NCBI GenBank assembly: GCA_963736175.1
Contig: CAVTNU010000023.1
Span: 1 to 64,000 of the forward strand
DNA length: 64,000 nucleotides
Source of the DNA: Rhodoblastus sp963736175
GTDB taxonomy: Bacteria > Pseudomonadota > Alphaproteobacteria > Rhizobiales > Beijerinckiaceae
Direction of reading: 5' to 3'
The notes beneath the pieces were generated by a model. It was not told where the DNA came from and did not search any database. It was given only the letters and a program-made list of their open reading frames with translations. The translations under genes and the position numbers were made by a program. Within the stretch, counting starts at the first letter, position 1. Each line of letters begins with the position of its first letter. Positions 45,962 through 54,945 of the stretch are shown piece after piece.

Positions 45962-48766
45962 TTACGCCAGCGCGCCGTGGCAGTGCTTGTATTTCTTGCC
46001 CGAGCCGCAGGGACAGGGTTCGTTGCGGGAAACCTTGCCCCAGCTTTGCGGATCGTTGGGATCGCGCTTGGCCGGCGTCTCGCCGGCCGTCAGCGCGCGC
46101 GGCGTGAATTCGCCCGACGCGATCCTGGCGTTGATGTCAGCGATCGCCATTTCGTCTTCGCCGCTCAACGGATCGATATGCGTGGCCTGCATTTCGGGCA
46201 GGGATTGCGGCGGCGGCTCGTAGGAGACTTCGACGCGCATCAACTGCGCGGTGACGATTTCGCGCAACCGGGTAATCAGGGCGTCGAACAGTTCGAAGGC
46301 TTCCGACTTATATTCATTAAGCGGGTCGCGTTGGGCGAGGCCGCGCCAGCCGATCACCTGCCGCAACTGATCAAGCACGACCAGATGTTCGCGCCACAGG
46401 TGATCGAGCGCCTGCAGGACGATCTGCTTTTCGACATAGCGCATGACTTCGCTGGTGTTGCGCGTCTCACGTTCCGCGTAGGCCTGATCGGCGGCCTTCT
46501 CCAGCCTTTCGCGCAATTCCTCGTCGGCGATGCCTTCTTCCTTCGCCCAATCAGCGACCGGCGAATCGATGTTGAGCGCGTTGACGACGCTTTCGTGCAG
46601 GCCGGCGATGTCCCACGTCTCTGGATAGGCGTCGCGCGGAATATGGCGGGTGACCAGATCCTCGACGACGCCGTGGCGCATTTCGGTAATCGTCTCCTCG
46701 AGCGAATCCTGCGCCATCATCTCACGGCGCTGTTCGAACACGACCTTGCGCTGGTCGTTCATGACGTTGTCGAATTTCAGAATGTTCTTGCGCATGTCGA
46801 AGTTGCGCGCTTCGACTTTCTGCTGCGCCTTTTCCAGGGCCTTGTTGATCCACGGATGGATGATCGCCTCGCCTTCCTGCAGGCCGAGTTTGCGCAGCAT
46901 GGCGTCCATGCGTTCGGAGCCGAAAATGCGCATCAAGTCGTCTTCAAGCGACAGGAAAAATTTGGATTTGCCCGGATCGCCCTGACGACCGGCTCGGCCG
47001 CGCAACTGGTTGTCGATGCGCCGGCTTTCGTGCCGCTCGGTGCCGATGATGTAAAGGCCGCCCGCGTCTAGCGCCTTCTGTTTGAATTCACTGATTTCTT
47101 TGCGAATTTCAGCGTCCTTGGCCTCGCGCGCGGGCCCTTCCAGGCCCTCGCACTCCATGCGCAGGCGCATTTCGAGGTTGCCGCCCAGCTGAATGTCGGT
47201 GCCGCGGCCCGCCATATTGGTGGCGATGGTGATGGCCCCCGGCACGCCCGCTTCGGCGACGATATAGGCTTCCTGCTCGTGGAAGCGGGCGTTCAGCACG
47301 GCGAAATGTTTCGACGTCTTGCCTGAGCGCGCGCAGGCGTAGAGCTTGTCGAGCGCCCCTTCGGCGCCGAAATCGATTTGCGTATAGCCGTTCTTGATCA
47401 GGAATTCCGCCAGTTGCTCGGATTTCTCGATGGAGGTCGTGCCGACCAGCATTGGTTGGGCGATGGCGTTGGCCGTCTCTATTTCCGTGACGATGGCGGC
47501 GAGCTTTTCCTGCGCGGTGCGGTACACCTCGTCGTCCGAGTCGACGCGGCTGACGGGCCGATTGGTCGGAATCTCGACGACGGCGAGCTTATAGATTTCC
47601 TCGAACTCCTCCGATTCGGTCGAGGCCGTGCCGGTCATGCCGGCCAACTTTTTGTATAACCGGAAATAGTTCTGGAAGGTGATCGAGGCCAGGGTGACGT
47701 TTTCGGGTTGGACCTGAACGCCTTCCTTCGCTTCGAGCGCCTGATGCAGGCCTTCCGAATAGCGCCTGCCCGGCATCATGCGGCCGGTGAATTCGTCGAT
47801 GATCACCACTTCGTCGTTGCGGACGATGTAATCCTTGTCGCGCTGGAACAATTTATGGGCGCGCAGGGCCTGATTGACGTGGTGGACCAGCGTGACGTTG
47901 ACGGCGTCGTAAAGCGAACCTTCCTTCATCAGGCCTTTTTGCGCGAGCAGCTCTTCCATATGCTCGTTGCCGGCTTCCGTCAGATTGGTGGTGCGCTGCT
48001 TTTCGTCGAGTTCGAAATCGTCCGGCGTCAGGGCCGGAATGAGTTTGTCGATGGAATTGTAGAGATCGGACTTGTCGTCCGAAGGACCGGAAATGATCAG
48101 CGGCGTGCGCGCTTCGTCGATCAGGATCGAATCGACCTCGTCGACGATGGCGAAGAAATGTCCGCGCTGAACCATTTGGTTCAGCTCGTATTTCATATTG
48201 TCGCGGAGATAGTCGAAACCGAATTCGTTGTTGGTGCCGTAGGTTATGTCCGCGGCGTAGGCCTGCGCCCGTTCCTCGTCGTCGATGCCGTGCACGATGA
48301 TGCCGACCGACATCCCGAGGAATTTGTAGATTTGGCCCATCCATTCGGCGTCGCGGCGAGCCAGATAGTCGTTCACCGTGACGACATGCACGCCCTTCCC
48401 GGCCAGGGCGTTGAGATAGCAGGCGAGGGTGGCGACGAGCGTCTTGCCCTCGCCGGTGCGCATCTCAGCGATGGCGCCTTCGTGCAGAACCATGCCGCCG
48501 ATCAATTGCACATCGAAATGCCGCTGGCCGAGCACGCGTTTGGCCGCTTCACGCACCGTGGCGAAGGCGGGCACCAGCAGTTCGTCAAGACTTTTGCCGT
48601 TGGCGATTTCGGCTTTGAACGCATCCGTGCGGGCGCGCAGGGCGTCGTCGGAAAGCGCCGCGACCTCCGTCTCCAGCGCGTTTATCGCCAGCACTTTCGG
48701 GGCGTAGGTCTTCAATCGGCGATCGTTGGCGCTGCCGAAGATTTTTTTTGCGAGGCTACTGAGCAT
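45962..48766 (-). CDS. secA: Preprotein translocase ATPase SecA
   Basis: SecA drives unfolded preproteins through SecYEG. Walker A is MRTGEGKTLVATLA near residue 105, and the DEAD-type box II appears as VDEVDSILIDEARTPL. The preprotein-crosslinking, scaffold and two-helix-finger regions follow, and the second ATPase half has GRAGRQGDPGKSKF. The extreme C-terminus is the zinc tail NEPCPCGSGKKYKHCHG, which binds SecB and lipids. The length of 934 residues is typical for alphaproteobacteria. It is transcribed alone, ending 62 bp before priA. Confidence 0.97.
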   Translation of the reverse strand: MLSSLAKKIFGSANDRRLKTYAPKVLAINALETEVAALSDDALRARTDAFKAEIANGKSLDELLVPAFATVREAAKRVLGQRHFDVQLIGGMVLHEGAIAEMRTGEGKTLVATLACYLNALAGKGVHVVTVNDYLARRDAEWMGQIYKFLGMSVGIIVHGIDDEERAQAYAADITYGTNNEFGFDYLRDNMKYELNQMVQRGHFFAIVDEVDSILIDEARTPLIISGPSDDKSDLYNSIDKLIPALTPDDFELDEKQRTTNLTEAGNEHMEELLAQKGLMKEGSLYDAVNVTLVHHVNQALRAHKLFQRDKDYIVRNDEVVIIDEFTGRMMPGRRYSEGLHQALEAKEGVQVQPENVTLASITFQNYFRLYKKLAGMTGTASTESEEFEEIYKLAVVEIPTNRPVSRVDSDDEVYRTAQEKLAAIVTEIETANAIAQPMLVGTTSIEKSEQLAEFLIKNGYTQIDFGAEGALDKLYACARSGKTSKHFAVLNARFHEQEAYIVAEAGVPGAITIATNMAGRGTDIQLGGNLEMRLRMECEGLEGPAREAKDAEIRKEISEFKQKALDAGGLYIIGTERHESRRIDNQLRGRAGRQGDPGKSKFFLSLEDDLMRIFGSERMDAMLRKLGLQEGEAIIHPWINKALEKAQQKVEARNFDMRKNILKFDNVMNDQRKVVFEQRREMMAQDSLEETITEMRHGVVEDLVTRHIPRDAYPETWDIAGLHESVVNALNIDSPVADWAKEEGIADEELRERLEKAADQAYAERETRNTSEVMRYVEKQIVLQALDHLWREHLVVLDQLRQVIGWRGLAQRDPLNEYKSEAFELFDALITRLREIVTAQLMRVEVSYEPPPQSLPEMQATHIDPLSGEDEMAIADINARIASGEFTPRALTAGETPAKRDPNDPQSWGKVSRNEPCPCGSGKKYKHCHGALA

Positions 48767-49074
48767 TCCAACGACCTTTCAGGGCGACGGCGCGCATCGC
48801 CGGATAAGATTTGCACTCCGCTCCCGCCGCCAATTTCCGCCCTCTATGTCGTGTCGGGGCGGATAAACGGCAAGGTCGGGTCCCCCCATCGGCGGCCCCG
48901 GACGAAGCCGGTAGACTTCGGCATCGCGGCAAAACGCGCGGCGGCAGTGACAAAGCCCGAGATTTTGTGAAAAAACGGGTGAAATAGCGGGGCGAGAGAT
49001 AGAAGCGGGGCTGGGCCTTGTCAATCAAAACACCCCGCGGCGCGACAAAGCGTCTTGCCGCCGCTGTTACGGCC
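48767..49074. other. Intergenic region upstream of secA
   Basis: This 308-bp stretch lies between the ends of the heme cluster and the secA start. No conserved reading frame, terminator or known RNA motif was recognised; it should contain the secA promoter. Confidence 0.4.
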
Positions 49075-49464
49075 TCACCGTTCGCGCGTCCAGCTTTCGC
49101 CGCCGCAGAAGCCGCCGCCGGACAAACAACCCTTGACGCGCAATTGATTCTCGCTCTCCAGGGCGATCTCGCCGTCATAGACTTTGTCGTTTTCCAGATC
49201 GTGGATCGCGCCGACCCATTTGTCGCCCTGCGGACGCATATCGACGAGAATCTTGCCGCCGATCAGCGGCTTCTGGCCGGGCTCCGGCGCGGCGGCCTTG
49301 GCCAGGACGCCGCAAAGCGCTTTTCCGCAACGGGAAATCCGAATGATCGCGGTCCCGTCGGCGACGCGCCATAATCCGGTGGCGTCGGCGAAAGCCGGGG
49401 CCGGCGCCAGCAGCGCCAACAGCAGGGCGAACGCCCTGGTGTTCAAGAACATATTGATCTTCAT
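49075..49464 (-). CDS. DUF2147 family exported protein
   Basis: A signal peptide (FLNTRAFALLLALLAPAPAFA) precedes a compact DUF2147 domain: ATGLWRVADGTAIIRISRCGKALCGVLA opens it, and VDMRPQGDKWVGAIHDLENDKVYDGEIALE and CLSGGGFCGGESWTR are the remaining landmarks. The four cysteines could form disulfides in the periplasm. The function of the family is unknown. ATG 49464 was chosen because it starts the signal peptide and overlaps the hemD stop codon (ATGA), implying coupled translation with the heme genes. Length is 129 residues. Confidence 0.85.
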   Translation of the reverse strand: MKINMFLNTRAFALLLALLAPAPAFADATGLWRVADGTAIIRISRCGKALCGVLAKAAAPEPGQKPLIGGKILVDMRPQGDKWVGAIHDLENDKVYDGEIALESENQLRVKGCLSGGGFCGGESWTRER

Positions 49465-50162
49465 ATGTTTTCCTTGAGGATGACGTTGTCGCCGGCGTCG
49501 GCAAGCAGGGCGAACATGGAGTCTTCGTCCGGTCTTGCCGAAACATGAAAGCTGAGGCCGGCCCGCGCCAGCGGCGCGCCGGCGGCGGATGAAATGCAGA
49601 TATGTCGGCATTGTCCGGCCGCCGCGCCGGCCAGATCCAGAAACAGGGCGGCGCTGCGCGGCGAATAATGCAGGGCGCAGGCGATCTCCCCGGCGTTCAG
49701 GGCCGCCAGAACGTCCGCCGGCCAATGCGCGAGAGGGCGCGCCTCGTAAGTTTCGACGATGTCGAGACGCCAGCCGGCCCGCGCCAATCCGTCTTCAAGG
49801 GTATGATTTCGGGTCCGTCCGGCTAGATAAAGCGCCGATTTTGGCCGCGCGTCGGCCGTCAGGGCGGCGAGCAGACCGGCGCTGTCCGGCGCGACAATGG
49901 CGATTCGATAACCGATCGCGGCGCCGGCCTTCGCCGTCGTCTCGCCGACGCAGGCGAGCGGCGCGGCTATCGTCGCCTCGCGCTGCCCGGCGAAGGCGTG
50001 CGCGCTGGTCGCCAGCACGAGATCGACCGGCGCGTTTGGCAGGGGCGCCGCGCAGAACGCGATCTCCAGCGCCGGAGCGAGAACCGGCCGATAGCCGAGG
50101 GCGGCCAGCCGCGCGCCGGTGCGCTGCGCTTCAGGTTGCGGTCTTGTCACCAGAACGCGCAT
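49461..50162 (-). CDS. hemD: Uroporphyrinogen-III synthase
   Basis: HemD closes and isomerises hydroxymethylbilane to uroporphyrinogen III, the branch point for heme and cobalamin. The family is poorly conserved; landmarks are VLVTRPQPEAQRTGARLAALGY at the start, an internal SAHAF, YLAGRTRNHTLEDGLARAGW, and the TYEARPL segment before the second half. Position directly after hemC (8-bp gap) supports the call. The length of 233 residues fits. Confidence 0.9.
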   Translation of the reverse strand: MRVLVTRPQPEAQRTGARLAALGYRPVLAPALEIAFCAAPLPNAPVDLVLATSAHAFAGQREATIAAPLACVGETTAKAGAAIGYRIAIVAPDSAGLLAALTADARPKSALYLAGRTRNHTLEDGLARAGWRLDIVETYEARPLAHWPADVLAALNAGEIACALHYSPRSAALFLDLAGAAAGQCRHICISSAAGAPLARAGLSFHVSARPDEDSMFALLADAGDNVILKENI

Positions 50163-50170
50163 GGCTCACG

Positions 50171-51118
50171 TCAAAATTGCAGAAGATCGGGCGGCGCTTT
50201 GGCCAGAATCTCGCGCGCCGCGGTCTCGCCGAGCCGGGCGGCGTCATGCTTCGAACCATGGGCCTGCGCGCTGAAGCTTTGCGAACCGTCCTTGCGCAAG
50301 ACCATGCCTTGAAAGGCGAGCGTCTCGCCTTCGAGGCGCGCATGGCCGGCGATCGGGGTGCGGCACGAGCCGTCGAGAAAGGCCAAAAAGGCTCGTTCGG
50401 CGGTGAGCGCGAAACCCGTCGCCTCGTCGAGAATGGGCGCCAGCCTGGCGCGGTTGGCGCTGTCGTCCGTCCGCGCCGTGATGGCGATGGCGCCCTGGCC
50501 ACAGGCGGGCAGAAACTCCTCGGTCGACAGAATGGAGGTCGCCTTGTCGGCAAGACCCAGCCGTTTCAAACCGGCCAAGGCCAGTAAAGTGGCGGCGAAT
50601 TCGCCGTTTTCGATCTTGTTGAGGCGCGTTTGCACATTGCCGCGCAACAATTCGACCTGCAGATCGGGCCGCAGCCGCAAAATCATGGCCTGCCGACGCA
50701 AGGAGGCGGAGCCGACGCGCGCCCCGAGCGGCAATTCCCGCAAGGTTTTGACCTGGCCGCCGATAAAGGCGTCGCGCACGTCCTCGCGCGGCAGGAAGCC
50801 GGCGGCCTCAAGTCCGGTCGGCAATACGGTCGGCAGATCCTTGGCCGAGTGCACGGCGATGTCGATGTCGCCGGCGAGTTGAGCGACGTCCAGCTCCTTG
50901 GTGAACAGGCCTTTGCCGCCGGCCTCGCTCAGCGCGCGGTCGAGGATCATGTCGCCCGAGGTCTTGATGACGACAATCTCGATGTCTTCCGCGCGCGCGC
51001 CGTGAGCGGCGCCCAGCAGGCGGCGCGTCTCGTGGGCCTGCGCCAGCGCCAGCGGGCTGCCGCGCGTTCCGATTTTCAACCAGGGCGACGTCAAAAAAAA
51101 CTCCGGCGGATTTTGCAT
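50171..51118 (-). CDS. hemC: Porphobilinogen deaminase (hydroxymethylbilane synthase)
   Basis: HemC polymerises four porphobilinogens into hydroxymethylbilane. The opening IGTRGSPLALAQAHETRRLL, the substrate-binding HSAKDLPTVLPTGL, and the cofactor-bearing Cys in FLDGSCRTPIAGHA are all present. The length of 315 residues is normal. It is the first gene of hemC-hemD-DUF2147 and is divergent from tsaD, an arrangement common in alphaproteobacteria. Confidence 0.96.
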   Translation of the reverse strand: MQNPPEFFLTSPWLKIGTRGSPLALAQAHETRRLLGAAHGARAEDIEIVVIKTSGDMILDRALSEAGGKGLFTKELDVAQLAGDIDIAVHSAKDLPTVLPTGLEAAGFLPREDVRDAFIGGQVKTLRELPLGARVGSASLRRQAMILRLRPDLQVELLRGNVQTRLNKIENGEFAATLLALAGLKRLGLADKATSILSTEEFLPACGQGAIAITARTDDSANRARLAPILDEATGFALTAERAFLAFLDGSCRTPIAGHARLEGETLAFQGMVLRKDGSQSFSAQAHGSKHDAARLGETAAREILAKAPPDLLQF

Positions 51119-51223
51119 TCGCGAGGCGGCGGACTATAGGGGGAAGATGGTTGCCGGCAAAGCGCCTCAATTAAGTTTTGGAAAAAATCATTTCCGACAA
51201 AATAGCTGCGGCGGGGATCGACT

Positions 51224-52294
51224 ATGCGCAGTTTGATGGTTCTTGGCGTTGAAAGCACCTGCGACGAGACGGCGGCCGCTGTTGTCGCGGCCAAGCCGGA
51301 TGGCGGCGGGGTCATTCTCGCCAACGAGGTCTTGAGCCAGATCGCCGAACACGCCGTTTTCGGCGGCGTGGTGCCGGAAATCGCCGCGCGGGCGCATATT
51401 GAATCGCTCGACCGGCTGATCGCCAAGGCGCTCGCAGACGCCCGATGCGCCATATCGGATCTCGACGCCGTCGCCGCCGCCGCCGGTCCCGGCCTGATCG
51501 GCGGCGTCATGGTCGGCCTGACCATGGCCAAGGCGATCGCCCTCGCCGCGCAGAAGCCGTTCATCGCCGTCAATCATCTTGAGGCGCACGCGCTGACGGC
51601 GCGGCTGACCGATGGGGTGGAGTTTCCTTATCTCCTGCTGCTGATTTCGGGCGGCCACACCCAGCTCGTCGCCGTGCGCGGCGTCGGCGACTATGTGCGG
51701 CTCGGCGCGACCCTTGACGACGCGTTGGGCGAGGCTTTCGACAAGGTCGCCAAAATGCTCGGCCTGCCCTATCCGGGCGGACCGCGCGTCGAGGAAGCGG
51801 CGCAAAAGGGCGATCCGACGCGGTTCGCCTTTCCCCGCCCGCTAGCGGGACGGTCAAAGCCCGACTTTTCGCTCTCGGGCCTGAAAACCGCGGTGCGGCT
51901 GGAGGCCGAAAAGATCGCGCCGCTGACCAGGACCGACATAGCCGATCTCTGCGCCTCGTTTCAGGCCGCCGCCGTCGACGTGATCGTCGATCGTTGCCGC
52001 GCCGCGCTGCGCATGTGGCGTGGTCAGTCCAACGTTCAGCCGGCCGCTCTGGTGGTCGCCGGAGGGGTCGCCGCCAATGGCGCGATCCGGCGCGCCCTGA
52101 CGCGGTTTTGCGCCGAGGCCGGCTTGCGTCTGGCCTTGCCGACGCCCGCCCTTTGCACCGATAATGGCGCGATGATCGCCTGGGCCGGGATCGAGCGGTT
52201 TCGGCTGGGCCTGATCGATGACATGACATTCGCCGCCCGGCCGCGCTGGCCGCTCGACGCCAACAGCGAAACCATCCATCACGGCAAGGCTTGA
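51224..52294 (+). CDS. tsaD: tRNA N6-threonylcarbamoyladenosine transferase TsaD
   Basis: TsaD transfers the threonylcarbamoyl group to A37 of ANN-decoding tRNAs, working with TsaB, TsaE and TsaC. The opening LGVESTCDETAAAVV, the metal-binding pair in NHLEAHALTARL (His-X3-His), and the ASKH-fold segments LLISGGHTQLV and VVAGGVAANGAIR are present. The length of 356 residues is typical. ATG 51224 and 51236 are both possible starts. gpsA follows about 125 bp downstream in the same direction. Confidence 0.96.
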   Translation: MRSLMVLGVESTCDETAAAVVAAKPDGGGVILANEVLSQIAEHAVFGGVVPEIAARAHIESLDRLIAKALADARCAISDLDAVAAAAGPGLIGGVMVGLTMAKAIALAAQKPFIAVNHLEAHALTARLTDGVEFPYLLLLISGGHTQLVAVRGVGDYVRLGATLDDALGEAFDKVAKMLGLPYPGGPRVEEAAQKGDPTRFAFPRPLAGRSKPDFSLSGLKTAVRLEAEKIAPLTRTDIADLCASFQAAAVDVIVDRCRAALRMWRGQSNVQPAALVVAGGVAANGAIRRALTRFCAEAGLRLALPTPALCTDNGAMIAWAGIERFRLGLIDDMTFAARPRWPLDANSETIHHGKA

Positions 52295-52419
52295 GATTTG
52301 TCGCTCTCCAAGAAAACGCAGCCGGCGAGCGTCGCGTCGCTTCGCCTCGAATTCGACGTCGAAGGCCGCCGGCGCTCCAGGCCGTTCCGGGCGCGGGCCG
52401 CTCGTTGCGAGGCGGGGCG

Positions 52420-53421
52420 ATGAGCGCCGTTGGCGAAATCGCGGTGCTGGGCGCCGGGGCCTGGGGCACGGCATTGGCCAATGTCGCCGCCGCGTCGGCG
52501 AGCGCCAAGGTCTGGCTTTATGCGCGCGCGCCGGCGCATGTCGAGGAGATGCGCGCCGCCCGTGAAAACGTCCGGCGTCTGCCCGGCGTTAAATTGGCCG
52601 AAAAGATCGAGCCGACGAACGATTTCGCCTGCGTCTCCAAGGCGTCGATCGTTCTTTGCGTGACGCCGGCTCAGGCCTTTCGCGCCACCGCGGCGGCCAT
52701 GCGCCCGTATCTGTCGGCGAACGCCGTCGTCGTGAATTGCGCCAAGGGCATCGAGCGGGGGACGGCGCTGTATATGAGCGAGGTCCTGCACGAGGCGCTG
52801 CCCGGCCAGCCGTGCGCGGCGCTTTCGGGCCCCAGTTTCGCCGAAGACGTTTCGCGCGGTCTGCCGACGGCGGTGACGATCGCCGCCAATGACGGCGCTT
52901 TGGCCGCGCGGCTTTGCCGCGTGCTCGGCGGTCCGAATTTCCGCCCTTATCATTCCAGCGATCTGCGCGGCGTCGAAATCGGCGGCGCGACGAAAAACGT
53001 TCTCGCCATCGCCTGCGGCATCGCCAATGGACGCGGTCTCGGCGCGAGCGCCCATGCCGCGCTGCTGGCGCGCGGCTTCGCCGAATTGATGCGTTTTGGC
53101 GTCAAATCGGGCGCCAGGCCGGAAACCCTGATGGGTCTGTCTGGTCTGGGCGATCTGGCGTTGACCTGTTCATCGCCGCAGTCGCGCAATTACGCCTTGG
53201 GCTTTTCCATCGGTCGGGGGGAGGATCCGCAGCTCGCCGGCCATGGCAAGTTGGCGGAGGGCGCTTATACGGCGCAGGTTCTGGCGCAAAAAGCGCAAGG
53301 CCTAGGCGTCGAAATGCCGATCGCCGCCGCCGTCGAGGCCATCCTGCAAAATCGCATCGGCGTCGACGCGACCGTCGAAGCCTTGATGACCAGACCGTTC
53401 AAGGCTGAGGTTGAATTCTAG
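52420..53421 (+). CDS. gpsA: Glycerol-3-phosphate dehydrogenase [NAD(P)+]
   Basis: GpsA reduces dihydroxyacetone phosphate to sn-glycerol-3-phosphate for phospholipid synthesis. The nucleotide-binding VLGAGAWGTALANVAA opens the protein; the catalytic Lys is in VEIGGATKNVLAIACG, and the substrate-domain segment MGLSGLGDLALTCSS follows. ATG 52420 gives 333 residues; the frame upstream to 52291 is not conserved and overlaps the tsaD stop region. A GC-rich hairpin follows. Confidence 0.95.
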   Translation: MSAVGEIAVLGAGAWGTALANVAAASASAKVWLYARAPAHVEEMRAARENVRRLPGVKLAEKIEPTNDFACVSKASIVLCVTPAQAFRATAAAMRPYLSANAVVVNCAKGIERGTALYMSEVLHEALPGQPCAALSGPSFAEDVSRGLPTAVTIAANDGALAARLCRVLGGPNFRPYHSSDLRGVEIGGATKNVLAIACGIANGRGLGASAHAALLARGFAELMRFGVKSGARPETLMGLSGLGDLALTCSSPQSRNYALGFSIGRGEDPQLAGHGKLAEGAYTAQVLAQKAQGLGVEMPIAAAVEAILQNRIGVDATVEALMTRPFKAEVEF

Positions 53422-53438
53422 CAAGAACGATAAAGACA

Positions 53439-53472
53439 TCGGCGCGCCCCGCTATGCGTTTGAGCGCGCCGA
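53439..53472. terminator. Probable bidirectional terminator hairpin between gpsA and the DUF3597 gene
   Basis: TCGGCGCGC (53439-53447) pairs perfectly with GCGCGCCGA (53464-53472) over a 16-nt loop; CCGATCTTTT follows on the plus strand. The genes on either side converge. Confidence 0.5.
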
Positions 53473-53513
53473 CCGATCTTTTCAAGGCGACTAAGTCTTA
53501 CGTCTTCAACGTT

Positions 53514-53918
53514 TTACTTCTTCAACAAGTCGGCCGGCAGCTTGCCGCCATTGGCGGCGAGCTGGGCGATGACCTGTTGATGCAGCCACACGTTCATCGT
53601 CGCCGAATCGTTGGTGTCGCCGGTGTATTTCAACTCGCCGGCGAGCGTCTTGCGGGCGGCGAGGCTCGAATCAAGACCCAGAACCTTGAGCAAATCGACG
53701 ATCGACACGCGCCAGTCGAGTTCTTCGGGGTTGCTTTCGTTGAGGGCGTCGAGCACGGCGGGCACGTCAACCGAGGCGGCGACGTCAGCCGGAACGGTCG
53801 CGGGAGCGGCCGCCAGCACGGCGGCGGCGGGGGCGTCAGCCGCGGGAGCGGCGGCGGGAGCGGCTTCGGCCGGGGTCGTGCCGAAAACCTTGCTCAGAAT
53901 GGAACCGAAAATGCTCAT
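53514..53918 (-). CDS. DUF3597 domain protein
   Basis: The 134-residue protein has a short start (SIFGSILSKVFG), a low-complexity Ala/Pro/Val-rich linker at about 15-50, and a C-terminal DUF3597 domain of about 80 residues (DWRVSIVDLLKVLGLDSSLAARKTLA, then a Gln/Leu/Lys tail). The domain resembles a small helical fold found in LysM-like contexts, and its function is not known. ATG 53918 was chosen because AGGAG stands 6 nt upstream. It is on the strand opposite to its neighbours gpsA and YCII. Confidence 0.85.
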   Translation of the reverse strand: MSIFGSILSKVFGTTPAEAAPAAAPAADAPAAAVLAAAPATVPADVAASVDVPAVLDALNESNPEELDWRVSIVDLLKVLGLDSSLAARKTLAGELKYTGDTNDSATMNVWLHQQVIAQLAANGGKLPADLLKK

Positions 53919-54238
53919 GGAAACTCCTGTCCTGCGACTTCTAAGGACGTCAATAAATCCGCCGCCAAACGCCGAAAAAGGCATGCGCCGGACGTAGGGA
54001 AGCTAGAGGCATCCGACGACGCTTACAACACAAGGCAAGCATATTTTCGGTGTTTTTTTAATCTGAATGATTTTATTGAAGAAGCCTTGGGCGGATTGAC
54101 CTTCGTCGCGCGATTCCGGAAAGTTGCGCGACCCTATTGGGCGAGGTCGGCCGTGGAACGAAGCTTCGAACCGGCGTTTCGACTCCATCAAGAGCGTCGC
54201 CTCGCGCCTTCGTAAAATCTGATTTCTCGGAGACTTCA
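53919..54238. other. Divergent promoter region between DUF3597 and YCII genes
   Basis: This 320-bp gap separates two divergent starts. It is AT-richer around 54035-54080, which suits promoters, but no specific element was recognised. No gene is supported. Confidence 0.4.
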
Positions 54239-54523
54239 ATGCTGTTTGCGGCCATCTGCACGGATAAGCCCGACCATCTTGGAACGCGCCTCGATAATCG
54301 CGCCGCCCATCTAGCCTATCTCGAAGCCCATCCGGGTCGGGTCAAGGCCGCCGGTCCGTTCCTCGATGCCGAAGAAAAGCCTTGCGGCTCGCTGCTGATT
54401 CTCGATTTCGCCGATTCGGCGCAAGTCCGCACGTTTCTGGAAAACGACCCCTACGCCAAGGCCGGGCTGTTCGCCTCGACCGACCTACGCGCTTGGCGTC
54501 AGGCTCTGGGCGTCAGCCTGTGA
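54239..54523 (+). CDS. YCII-domain protein
   Basis: The 94-residue protein fits the YCII (YciI-like) ferredoxin-fold family: LFAAICTDKPDHLGTRLDNRAAHLAYLEAH, GPFLDAEEKPCGSLLILDF and a C-terminal DPYAKAGLFASTDLRAW. YciI-like proteins are small dimers of mostly unknown, possibly hydrolytic, function. ATG 54239 was chosen because GGAG is 6 nt upstream. The stop overlaps the GTG start of the EVE gene, so they form one unit, a pairing seen near gpsA in related bacteria (recalled, not checked). Confidence 0.88.
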   Translation: MLFAAICTDKPDHLGTRLDNRAAHLAYLEAHPGRVKAAGPFLDAEEKPCGSLLILDFADSAQVRTFLENDPYAKAGLFASTDLRAWRQALGVSL

Positions 54524-54945
54524 GCGCGCCGGCGCGCTGCTGGCTCTTGAAGAGCGAGCCGTCGAGCTGGTCCTGGAGCCAACAGGTCCTGGCGGGGGGA
54601 CAGGGTACGCCGTGGAATGGCGTGCGCAATCACACGGCGAAACAAAACCTGATGGCGATGCAGCGCGGCGACAAGGCCTTTTTCTATCATTCCAATGAAG
54701 GCAAGGAGATCGTCGGAATCGTCGAGGTCATCCGGACGCATTATCCCGATCCCAGCGATCTTTCGGGCAAATTCTGCATGGTCGACGTCAAGGCGGTAAA
54801 AGCTTTGCCGCGGCCGGTGAGCTTGGCGCGGGTCAAGGCCGAGCCGAAACTGGCGGCCATGATGCTGGCGACGAACTCGCGTCTGTCGGTTCAGCCGGTT
54901 ACCGCGGAAGAGTGGCGAATCATCTGCCAATCAGGGGGATTGTGA
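54520..54945 (+). CDS. EVE domain protein
   Basis: EVE domains have a PUA-like fold that in other systems reads modified bases in DNA or RNA. The pattern here is WLLKSEPSSWSWSQQV at the start, the core GVRNHTAKQNLMAMQRGDKAFFYHS, then IVGIVEVIRTHYPDPSD. The GTG at 54520 overlaps the YCII stop codon by four bases (GTGA) and gives 141 residues, the family norm. The true ligand is unknown. The 3' end overlaps the convergent MarR gene by 15 bp. Confidence 0.9.
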   Translation: MSAPARCWLLKSEPSSWSWSQQVLAGGQGTPWNGVRNHTAKQNLMAMQRGDKAFFYHSNEGKEIVGIVEVIRTHYPDPSDLSGKFCMVDVKAVKALPRPVSLARVKAEPKLAAMMLATNSRLSVQPVTAEEWRIICQSGGL

